Positions 1 to 5,408 of a stretch of 5,996 nucleotides of DNA are shown piece after piece (the stretch's first letter is position 1; each line of letters begins with the position of its first letter). Under the pieces are notes generated by a model. The model saw only the letters and a list, made by a program, of their open reading frames with translations. It searched no databases and was not told the DNA's origin. A program made the translations under genes and the position numbers. The DNA is from an uncultured Clostridia bacterium (GTDB taxonomy: Bacteria > Bacillota > Clostridia > Christensenellales > CAG-138): NCBI GenBank assembly GCA_937894955.1, contig CALAXO010000156.1, forward strand, positions 1-5,996. Direction: 5' to 3'.

Positions 1-545
1 TTAAATACTTCGAGCATTCCGACGCTGCCGTCGGTGTGCATTCCGATGAAACCGGCAAGCTCTCCGTCAACTTCGGCACCGAACATCAGCCCGTGTTCGA
101 TCGTTGCAGCTATTTCTTCCTCGGATTCAAGCTTGTAGTGCGCGGCAACTTTGGGAAGATCGGCCGCTGTCAGTTCCCGAATCGGAAAAGGGAACTTCAC
201 CTTCTGCCGCTGCATGGAGTAGCGGCAGAATTGCTTGCAGGGCTTTTCAACGGAAAAACCCTTCCGTTCGCAGCGAATTGCCTCAAAAGCAGCTTGCCCG
301 TGAACAACGCAAACCTGCATTTCGGGAGCTTCACGAAGGGCAAGCCTCCCGGCCTCAACAGTTGCAGCCCAAAGCATGTAAGCTCCGCATGAGTGCTTGA
401 TAAGCACCGCCTCTTTGTTGGAAAAAATAAGGTCGTCAACATTACCGCGGCGGAAAGCTTCCTGAATATCAATCGTTAAAACACCCTGCTCTTTCAGTAC
501 ATTAACAACCGTTATGATGTTTCTACATCCTTTTCTTTTGCTCAT
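1..545 (-). CDS. GNAT family N-acetyltransferase, 3' end cut off by the window edge
   Basis: The frame is open from an ATG at 545-543 to the left edge, giving 181 visible residues and no stop. Residues 122-137 (IRELTAADLPKVAAHY) match the beta1/alpha1 opening of the GNAT fold. Residues 153-181 form the beta2-beta3 hairpin and the start of beta4 (GELAGFIGMHTDG, then VGMLEVF). The acetyl-CoA pyrophosphate loop (Q/RxxGxG/A) should follow immediately and lies outside the window. Residues 1-110 are an extra N-terminal region with several cysteines (7, 53, 79, 92, 103, 107); such extensions occur in clostridial GNAT proteins and may form a second, degenerate GNAT-like half. An AAGGA box lies 11 nt before the ATG, rather far, but no better start is in frame. 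The gene follows the anti-sigma gene after 114 bp on the same strand. The family is well supported; the substrate cannot be told. Confidence 0.85.
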   Translation of the reverse strand, partial: MSKRKGCRNIITVVNVLKEQGVLTIDIQEAFRRGNVDDLIFSNKEAVLIKHSCGAYMLWAATVEAGRLALREAPEMQVCVVHGQAAFEAIRCERKGFSVEKPCKQFCRYSMQRQKVKFPFPIRELTAADLPKVAAHYKLESEEEIAATIEHGLMFGAEVDGELAGFIGMHTDGSVGMLEVF

Positions 546-659
546 TTCGCGCTGATTCCTTCCGAGTTAAGTTAATTAAAGAGTATCGAAAACAATTCGG
601 AGAACAAAAAATATGAAAGCCGTGTCCGGATGCAGGTTTGTCCTACGTTTGTGCAAAAA

Positions 660-1910
660 TCAGGGACGGTCAGCCGAAACTTTGCCAAATATAGCGTTTG
701 TACCGTTAAACTGCGTCCCGTTTGCGTTTTTTGCACCGTCATTGCCGTCTGCAATGTCTTTGCCTGTGCTTGGATCGTTGTTTCCGCAGTCAACTTTGCT
801 GCTTCCCGGGCAGGACAAACCGATCCTGTCGGAGTTTCCGCAGCCTGAACCTTCGCCGACCTTTGCCGATGTGCCGCCGATTTCCGAATTCTCGGAGTTA
901 AGGGTAACAACGGGGATTTCCCCGATTGCATCGCAGGCGGAGTCCGATATTTGCTCAAAGGGAGTGTCAACTGTCGGAGCTGTTCCGACGGGAGCAGAAT
1001 AAACAGGCGCGGTTTCGGCAGGCGAATTGCCGACGGAAGGAACACTGACGACAGGCAGCGCACCGCCATCGGACGGTCCGGAATCGTCCGCGCTGATAAC
1101 GGAAGGCGTCCGCGGAGCAGGTGCGGACACGACACCGGCGGTTTTTCCGCTCGTGCCCGTTATCTGTCCGGAAAGCTGGCTGAAGAGCATTTCAGCGGTT
1201 GCCTGATTGAATCCGAAGAAACGAACGCGCAAACATGTGCTGCTTGTAATCTGCCAATAGTAAACAACATCCACACCGTCGGAAAATGAACCGACCTGAC
1301 CGACGGAGAGCTGATACGGCGCATCGTCAACAACTTCACAATCGTAATAAAGGCGGTTGCCGTTTGAATCAAAACCTTCGGCAGAAATGCGCAGCGAACC
1401 GTTATCGACCTTTTTCTGCATTTCGGAAGGAAGATTCTGAGGGAACATGTTTGTGTTTTTTATCGTCTCATCGGCTACGGTTCCGGCGTTTTGAAAACTG
1501 TCATAGCCGGACGGCAGGTTCATAGGATCGGAAAACGGTTCGGGTGTTGCCCATGCATTCGGCGTGAGGCCTGCACTGACCTGCGGATCTTTGGCACAAT
1601 CGTTGATTTTTCCGATGGTGAGTGCAAAAACAAACAGGAGCAAAAGAATGGCCGCACTTGCTGCCGTCAACGCACGGATTCGGCGTATGCGCTGCATTTT
1701 GGACTTCCGGCTGCCCTCAACGGCGCGCAGACGAATCGATTCAAAATCGATCTCGGCCGTGCTTTCGTTTGCAGCCCAACGAAGAAGCTCGTCAATTGTG
1801 CGGGAACTGTCAAATTCCGTGCATGTGTCGGCGGAATGATCGGGATCCGCTGCTTCGAGATTCACCGTATTCGGACAGAAATAATCATTTTTTCTTCCGT
1901 TTTTTTTCAT
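660..1910 (-). CDS. Putative membrane-anchored anti-sigma factor, partner of the adjacent ECF sigma factor
   Basis: A 416-residue single-pass membrane protein, probably the inhibitor of the sigma factor encoded just upstream. The chosen ATG (1910-1908) has a perfect AGGAGG (1917-1922) 6 nt before it; an ATG ten codons earlier lacks such a site. Visible order: residues 1-79, charged and presumably cytoplasmic, with TIDELLRWAANES at 38-50, a segment of the kind seen at the N-terminus of clostridial anti-sigma proteins, and a basic run RKSKMQRIRRIR at 68-79; one transmembrane helix at about 81-100; an extracytoplasmic part at about 103-270 with aromatic and beta-strand-like segments (LYYDCEVVDD, VVYYWQITSS); and a Gly/Ser/Pro/Asn-rich tail at about 280-416 with four scattered cysteines. 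No HxxxCxxC zinc motif is present. Its start overlaps the sigma stop by 26 bp, implying translational coupling. The role is inferred from gene order and topology; no ectodomain family is recognised. Confidence 0.8.
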   Translation of the reverse strand: MKKNGRKNDYFCPNTVNLEAADPDHSADTCTEFDSSRTIDELLRWAANESTAEIDFESIRLRAVEGSRKSKMQRIRRIRALTAASAAILLLLFVFALTIGKINDCAKDPQVSAGLTPNAWATPEPFSDPMNLPSGYDSFQNAGTVADETIKNTNMFPQNLPSEMQKKVDNGSLRISAEGFDSNGNRLYYDCEVVDDAPYQLSVGQVGSFSDGVDVVYYWQITSSTCLRVRFFGFNQATAEMLFSQLSGQITGTSGKTAGVVSAPAPRTPSVISADDSGPSDGGALPVVSVPSVGNSPAETAPVYSAPVGTAPTVDTPFEQISDSACDAIGEIPVVTLNSENSEIGGTSAKVGEGSGCGNSDRIGLSCPGSSKVDCGNNDPSTGKDIADGNDGAKNANGTQFNGTNAIFGKVSADRP

Positions 1911-2418
1911 CCGCTGCCTCCTCTCCGAGCATAACCGCAAGTTGCTTCCTTGCCTTCACAAGCCGCGATTTGACTGTTCCTTCGCTGATGCCCGTGCAAT
2001 TCGAAATTTCGCGTACGGTCATACCGGCGTAATAGTGGAGCAATATGACTTTGCGGCTCGTTTCGTCAAGTTTGTCGATCGCACTTCGAACTTTTGCCGC
2101 CTTTCGGCGTCTTTCAACTTCCTCATCGAGCGGGAGGGCTGAACCTTCGATATCCTCGCTTATCGGCGCATCAACCGGCGTTTCGTGTTTTGCACGGCGC
2201 AGATGATCAAGCGCGATGTTTGTGGACACGCGATAAAGCCAGCTCTTTAACTGTCCGTCGTCAAGACAGGCCAGCCTGCCGAGGTTGGAAAGAACGCGTT
2301 CGAAAGCAATTTGCGTAATATCTTCCGCCGTATCCCTGTTCGGCACAACACGATATGCCGCCCAGAAGACAAGGCGTGAATAATCACTATAGATGCTGTC
2401 GAAACTGCGGTCGGACAA
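1885..2418 (-). CDS. ECF-type RNA polymerase sigma factor (sigma-70 family)
   Basis: A 177-residue protein that directs RNA polymerase core to alternative promoters. Region sigma-2 covers about residues 5-76 and includes DTAEDITQIAFERVL (29-43), the core-binding/promoter-melting helix, and LKSWLYRVSTNIALDHLRR (57-75). A short acidic linker (81-104) leads to sigma-4 at about 107-161, with the helix-turn-helix MTVREISNCTGISEGTVKSR (133-152) that contacts the -35 element. There is no sigma-3, and the length is normal for group 4 factors. The start is TTG at 2418-2416: GGAG (2426-2429) sits 7 nt upstream, there is no ATG or GTG in frame nearby, and a later start would cut into sigma-2. The C-terminus is a lysine-rich tail (DEKKRKKK) encoded across the overlap with the anti-sigma start. 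The weak start codon and coupled inhibitor suggest low, tightly matched expression. Target promoters are unknown. Confidence 0.95.
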   Translation of the reverse strand: MSDRSFDSIYSDYSRLVFWAAYRVVPNRDTAEDITQIAFERVLSNLGRLACLDDGQLKSWLYRVSTNIALDHLRRAKHETPVDAPISEDIEGSALPLDEEVERRRKAAKVRSAIDKLDETSRKVILLHYYAGMTVREISNCTGISEGTVKSRLVKARKQLAVMLGEEAADEKKRKKK

Positions 2419-2482
2419 TTTTTGTCTCCATTCATATAACGCAATTCGCGCCGATTCGGTTGCGTTATCTTTAAAAAATTTT

Positions 2483-2509
2483 TTTCTACGGAAAAAGTCC
2501 GGAGGTCAA
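2483..2509 (-). promoter_or_regulatory. Weak candidate promoter for the sigma/anti-sigma operon
   Basis: On the minus strand TTGACC (2509-2504) is followed after 15 bp by TAGAAA (2488-2483), within an A/T-rich tract 65-90 bp before the TTG start. The spacer is short and the -10 is poor. A CGTA typical of some ECF -10 elements also lies here, but no GAAC-type -35 is found at the proper distance, so autoregulation cannot be claimed. The position fits; the motif is weak. Confidence 0.25.
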
Positions 2510-2594
2510 TATTCGGAAAAGCGGAAAATATCTGCTTCACCGTTCACAATTTTAACACAATCCGTGCCTCTTTGCAAACAGAGTTTTTGCTTTT

Positions 2595-2634
2595 AACAAA
2601 AGGCTCGGGTGCAAAAAATGCAGCCGAAAAAGCC
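2595..2634 (-). terminator. Candidate intrinsic terminator of the MFS transporter gene
   Basis: Just after the transporter stop, the minus-strand RNA can fold as UCGG-C-UGCA, a five-U loop, then UGCA-C-CCGA: two 4-bp helices split by a C/C mismatch, with an outer GGC/GCC pair. It is followed by UUUUGUU (2601-2595). Position and U-tract fit a Rho-independent terminator, though the stem is imperfect. If real, it separates the transporter from the sigma operon. Confidence 0.5.
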
Positions 2635-2639
2635 GAATG

Positions 2640-3941
2640 TTATTTATCGGATTCCGACGGGGAGCTTTCCGGCTCCGCTTCCGAAAATGCTTCGGGAGTG
2701 CCGCTGGGGGTGCCTTTTTCATAAAGCAAGGGAAAATATTTTTTGTCGGTAATGCACATTGCGGCGGCACAGAGTATGAGAAAAATTCCCGCAATGCCGA
2801 TAACAAGCCACGCGGAATCAAAACCCGAGGTGTCCACAAGCTTGCCGATAAGCAGGTTGCCGACTCCGGAAAAAGCACCGGATGCAATGGATATTATCGA
2901 GTTCATCCTTCCCCAATGCGTTGAGGGAATGCGCCGCGTGACATAGGGCTGCACGCCGATAGTGTTGAATACTTCACCGATGGTAAAAACAGTTATTAAA
3001 ACGAAATACAGCGGGATGATTCCCTGAACGAACCGATAGCAGAACAGTCCGACGACTATCAGCGTTTCGCCCAGAAGTATCTTCCGAACATCCCGAATTC
3101 GCCCGAGAAAGGTTGTCACAACAGGTGTTGCAAGGATTACAACGAGGGCGTTGACGCTTGTCATAACGCCGAATATTTCCGCGCCTTCCGCGCCGTAAAG
3201 TGCACCCATGTTAAGCGGAAGGAGGTAGTTGAATTGAGCATACACAAACCCGCCGATTCCCGCAACAAGCAGATATATAAGAATCGTTTTTCTTTCACGC
3301 AGAAGCGAAAAAACACTCACACCTTCACGCTTTTGTTCGTATGCGCTGATGTTCTTTTTCGGTATGCTGAGCGTTTTGACAAAGAAAAGAATCGGCAGCG
3401 TTGAAGAAAGCGTTGCAATGCCTGTGATAATGAACGCAAGCCACAGATAGTCTTTGAACAGAAAACCGCCGATTGTGGGCGCAAGCACAAGCCCAAGGTT
3501 CATTCCGAGATACTGAAGGCTGTATGCCTTTTCCCTGTCCTCTCCGTCACTCAGATCCGCAATCAGTGCGTCATATGACGGACCCTCGATGGTTGCAAAA
3601 ACGCTTGCAACATAAAACAGAACGATGCTGTATGCCGAAAGCGGAATCAGACCGCAGACGATATAACAAATAACCGTCACCAGATCGCAGATGATAATGA
3701 CGTTTTTGCGGTTGCGCTTGTCCGCAAGTTTGCCGCCGAGCAGAAGCATCGGAAATTGCAGTATCGACATTGCAAACGAAATACCCGCAATAAGCGTTGC
3801 ATCATAGCCGAGCTTGTTTTCAAGAATCAAAGTCAGCAGCGGCCAGATAAGCGAGCCCATGCTTGTTACGATTCGTCCCCAGAAAAGGATGTATATCTCC
3901 TTTCCGAGGTGTTTGTACTGTTCCAAAAATTTCAGTTTCAT
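2640..3941 (-). CDS. Major facilitator superfamily transporter, drug-efflux (DHA1-like) type
   Basis: A 433-residue integral membrane protein with the usual length and about 12 hydrophobic helices, so probably a proton-coupled exporter. The loop between helices 2 and 3 carries motif A as GGKLADKRNRKNV (69-81; consensus GxLaDrxGrkxxl). Residues 149-160 (LGLVLAPTIGGF) resemble the helix-5 antiporter motif C region. A long cytoplasmic mid-loop at about 190-218 divides the two halves, and the second half has a motif A remnant GKLVDTSG (366-373). The C-terminal tail (about 407-433) is hydrophilic and rich in Ser, Pro and Glu. The ATG has only a poorly spaced GGAG, 12 nt upstream. A long structured leader and a near-consensus promoter lie upstream. 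Family assignment is firm; the substrate is not deducible. Sugar efflux and multidrug efflux proteins look alike at this level. Confidence 0.95.
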   Translation of the reverse strand: MKLKFLEQYKHLGKEIYILFWGRIVTSMGSLIWPLLTLILENKLGYDATLIAGISFAMSILQFPMLLLGGKLADKRNRKNVIIICDLVTVICYIVCGLIPLSAYSIVLFYVASVFATIEGPSYDALIADLSDGEDREKAYSLQYLGMNLGLVLAPTIGGFLFKDYLWLAFIITGIATLSSTLPILFFVKTLSIPKKNISAYEQKREGVSVFSLLRERKTILIYLLVAGIGGFVYAQFNYLLPLNMGALYGAEGAEIFGVMTSVNALVVILATPVVTTFLGRIRDVRKILLGETLIVVGLFCYRFVQGIIPLYFVLITVFTIGEVFNTIGVQPYVTRRIPSTHWGRMNSIISIASGAFSGVGNLLIGKLVDTSGFDSAWLVIGIAGIFLILCAAAMCITDKKYFPLLYEKGTPSGTPEAFSEAEPESSPSESDK

Positions 3942-4289
3942 CTTTGTAACCGACTCCGTGTTAATGCTGCAAAAACCCCGAAAGAGAAACCTGATTTGCA
4001 GGTTTTTCTTCCGCGTTGCAATTATTTTTTTGCCTGCCGCAGGGCATACAACAAGCCCGATGTCAACGGAAAAAGTTCCGGAGAGGTTCTTGCCGAAAGC
4101 AGCTCTTTAAGCTCGATCCGAATCGAGTCGGGATTTTGTGGGGCAGGGAACGGACAGTCAAACGGCAGGCTGCCGATTCCGAAAGGGAATCCCGAACTGC
4201 CGGCAGGGACGTGTTTATATCCTTGCTTTATGTATTTAATTTCGGGAGAATATCTCGCAAAATAAAACAAAAATCGCAAAATTTCTCCG
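3942..4289 (-). promoter_or_regulatory. Long hairpin-rich 5' leader of the MFS gene, candidate cis-regulatory RNA
   Basis: The stretch from the predicted minus-strand transcription start (about 4289) to the transporter ATG has no convincing gene and an unusual density of short perfect inverted repeats. In RNA order: UCGGAGAA with UUCUCC(C)GA (4290-4283 / 4250-4242); GAUUCC-CUUUC-GGAAUC (4191-4175), flanked by two mutually exclusive CUGCC/GGCAG pairings; CUCGAU-UCGG-AUCGAG (4127-4112); CGGAA-CUUU-UUCCG (4080-4067); GGGC/GCCC (4058-4042) competing with CCUG-CGG-CAGG; and AAACCUG-CAAAU-CAGGUUU (4005-3987) competing with CUGCAAA/UUUGCAG (4001-3967), which ends close to the ribosome-binding region. 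No known riboswitch class is recognised. That it is transcribed as a leader is inferred from the upstream promoter. Confidence 0.45.
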
Positions 4290-4294
4290 AATGG

Positions 4295-4323
4295 ATTATA
4301 TCACTTGTGCAGTTTGTTTTCAA
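4295..4323 (-). promoter_or_regulatory. Sigma-A-type promoter directed toward the MFS gene
   Basis: On the minus strand TTGAAA (4323-4318), a 17-bp spacer and a consensus TATAAT (4300-4295) form a near-ideal housekeeping promoter. Transcription should start at about 4289-4287. The first gene downstream is the transporter, starting about 347 nt later. No better promoter was seen nearer to its ATG. Confidence 0.75.
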
Positions 4324-4427
4324 CATAAAAGTGCGGCGAATGAACAATATGCATTATAATACAACAGAGAGGAAACAAAAAAGTAACCCATGTGAAGCGG
4401 ACACGGCGGGAACTGCTGTGTCGATGC

Positions 4428-4456
4428 TTGACACAACTCGGAGAGGATGGTACCAT
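4428..4456 (+). promoter_or_regulatory. Sigma-A-type promoter with extended -10 for the small membrane protein gene
   Basis: TTGACA (4428-4433) matches the -35 consensus fully. After 17 bp comes TACCAT (4451-4456), preceded by the extended -10 dinucleotide TG at 4448-4449 (TGgTACCAT). Transcription should begin near 4462-4464, inside the AT-rich palindromes, giving a leader of about 60 nt to the ATG at 4526. Confidence 0.65.
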
Positions 4457-4496
4457 ATCAATATTGATGTTAAATTGATATTAATATTGATACATC
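4456..4496 (+). promoter_or_regulatory. Putative operator: phased ATTGAT repeats and nested palindromes at the promoter start site
   Basis: Three direct ATTGAT copies begin at 4463, 4474 and 4486, so 11 and 12 bp apart, about one helical turn. The first is half of a perfect 12-bp palindrome ATCAATATTGAT (4457-4468). A perfect 10-bp inverted repeat TATCAATATT/AATATTGATA spans 4456-4492, the palindrome ATATTAATAT lies at 4478-4487, and TGATGT/ACATCA brackets the block (4465-4497). It abuts the -10 element and covers the expected start site, the usual place for repressor binding. The binding protein is unknown and not encoded in the window. Confidence 0.6.
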
Positions 4497-4525
4497 AGGC
4501 AAAAACGGAACGGAGAGGGCAAACA

Positions 4526-4963
4526 ATGGCAGACAGAAACTCACGGCAGGATGCGGCCGAAACAAAAACTTCATCCGAAAAAAACGAAAAGAAACTTAAA
4601 AAGCTTGTTTACGGGCTGCGCATCGGTGCGGCGGTGTATTTACTGTTGGCATTATTCGGCGCCGCTGCCGTGAACTCAAGCGGAGCAGCGGCATCAGCGG
4701 ATTGGAACACAGTGAGCAGGCTGTCCGAAATCGTCGCTGCGGTGTTCTTCCTTATCTTCGGCGGTTCAATATCGGCAAACGCTTTCCGCAGGCGCAATTA
4801 TGTCTCCCCCGATTTGAAAAAGCTTTTCGAGCAGGGAAAGGTTACGGAAAAATATGTGCGCACGGCTCAGAAAACCAATTTTGTCTGCCGCTGCATATTT
4901 TCGGGAATTGTTATTGCTGCGGCATCGGTTCTGCTGATAACGGCGATCGTTCGGCTGTTTTGA
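4526..4963 (+). CDS. Small three-helix membrane protein of unknown function
   Basis: A 145-residue protein not recognised as a named family. Residues 1-27 are hydrophilic and lysine/glutamate-rich, probably cytoplasmic. Predicted membrane helices lie at about 30-49 (GLRIGAAVYLLLALFGAAAV), 66-86 and 120-142. Between helices 2 and 3 is a basic, partly amphipathic segment, FRRRNYVSPDLKKLFEQGKV (87-106), likely cytoplasmic if the N-terminus is inside. Cysteines 121 and 123 open the third helix. ATG 4526 has GGAGAGGG (4512-4519) 6 nt before it. The frame stays open further upstream, but those codons overlap the promoter and operator, so earlier starts are unlikely. It is transcribed alone, divergently from the transporter, and its promoter looks repressible. 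No terminator was found directly downstream. Confidence 0.8.
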   Translation: MADRNSRQDAAETKTSSEKNEKKLKKLVYGLRIGAAVYLLLALFGAAAVNSSGAAASADWNTVSRLSEIVAAVFFLIFGGSISANAFRRRNYVSPDLKKLFEQGKVTEKYVRTAQKTNFVCRCIFSGIVIAAASVLLITAIVRLF

Positions 4964-5302
4964 TTTGCAGAAGATTGCTGCGGAACGGGTTCCCGAAACG
5001 GCAGCCGGTTTGCCGTGTGCCGACAAGTCAGCAATTTGAGAACACGACACAATCGGCATCCGACAAGGGTTGAAAATGGCTCGCTTTCCGTTCTGAAAAG
5101 CAAGGATAATGAAAAGAGTGAAACGGTTGCCGCTCTCATAAAGTCCCTTTGTGAAACAGCGAATTGCTGCACGGTGCATGCGGTTCGCTTGGGAGTGCGT
5201 ATGTTTGCTATGGTGCAAAACACCCCCGCAAAAACGTAAAGTCAATGAGTGATGTTCCAATAACACCCTGCTTGCTCAATGCAGGAAAGCATGTGGTATA
5301 TT
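4964..5302. other. Gene-poor stretch, possible degraded gene or intergenic repeat
   Basis: No reading frame here has a credible start with a ribosome-binding site. The plus frame of the preceding gene remains open for 91 codons after its TGA, up to a TAA at 5237-5239. Codons 5060-5160 read quite gene-like (ENGSLSVLKSKDNEKSETVA, then ALIKSLCETANCC), but the first 30 codons are arginine-rich and not protein-like. Local hairpins occur (ACGGCA/TGCCGT near 4996-5014; CCTGC/GCAGG at 5267-5285), none with a T-tract. It could be a gene relic, a dispersed intergenic element, or plain spacer. Confidence 0.3.
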
Positions 5303-5327
5303 CTGTATCGACGAGCATAATACAGCA

Positions 5328-5393
5328 AGACAGCTTTCGCCAGCCGTTACACGCAGAAATGCGGCTTCGGCGGAAAAGCTGTCTGTTTCTTTT
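5328..5393. terminator. Strong compound hairpin, probable terminator (bidirectional)
   Basis: Perfect 10-bp arms AGACAGCTTT (5328-5337) and AAAGCTGTCT (5375-5384) enclose CGCC/GGCG (5338-5341/5369-5372), with a 2-nt bulge, and a tip that can form CGCA-GAAA-TGCG or AGCCG/CGGCT. On the plus strand GTTTCTTTT follows the stem. On the minus strand the stem starts 24 nt after the lipoprotein stop and is followed only by a weak T-tract (TGCTGTATTAT). Position favours termination of the minus-strand metal-transport operon; the plus-strand tail would also stop transcription from the small membrane protein gene. A second hairpin, CTGTAT/ATACAG (5303-5325), sits beside it. Confidence 0.6.
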
Positions 5394-5408
5394 GCCGGAT
5401 ATGATTTC

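Noticed and set aside
580..607. TTGTTC-N16-TACTCT as a promoter for the acetyltransferase gene
   Set aside because: The -10 matches only three of six consensus positions, so it is not distinguishable from AT-rich background in the 114-bp gap.
563..659. A terminator between the anti-sigma and acetyltransferase genes
   Set aside because: Only very short stems (CCG/CGG near 622-631; a 5-bp stem near 630-645) are present, and none gives a credible stem plus U-tract. Read-through into the acetyltransferase gene remains possible.
613..1002. Plus-strand frame of 129 codons with GGAG 10 nt before its ATG
   Set aside because: It is the mirror of the Gly/Ser/Asp-rich coding region of the anti-sigma factor. 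Its Pro/Ser/Phe-rich product shows no domain, and it has no clear promoter.
1885..1910. Ribosomal -1 frameshift between the sigma and anti-sigma frames
   Set aside because: A -1 slip from the sigma frame enters the third frame and soon hits a stop. Only a +1 change would join the two genes.
4022..4279. Minus-strand 85-codon frame (TTG start, GGAG upstream) within the transporter leader
   Set aside because: Its GGAG would lie at the very 5' end of the transcript predicted from the TATAAT promoter. The frame is full of perfect hairpin sequences, and the protein shows no recognisable domain.
4353..4360. ATTATAAT as a further -10 element in either direction
   Set aside because: No acceptable -35 at 16-18 bp on either strand, and better promoters lie on both sides.
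4016..4525. Upstream extension of the small membrane protein to give a 315-residue product
   Set aside because: The extension crosses the promoter, the operator and the antisense leader, and its sequence is not protein-like. The ATG at 4526 has a good ribosome-binding site.
4766..5266. Long minus-strand frames over the end of the small membrane protein gene and the gene-poor stretch
   Set aside because: Arginine/cysteine-rich translations without domain signals or ribosome-binding sites; part is antisense to a real gene.
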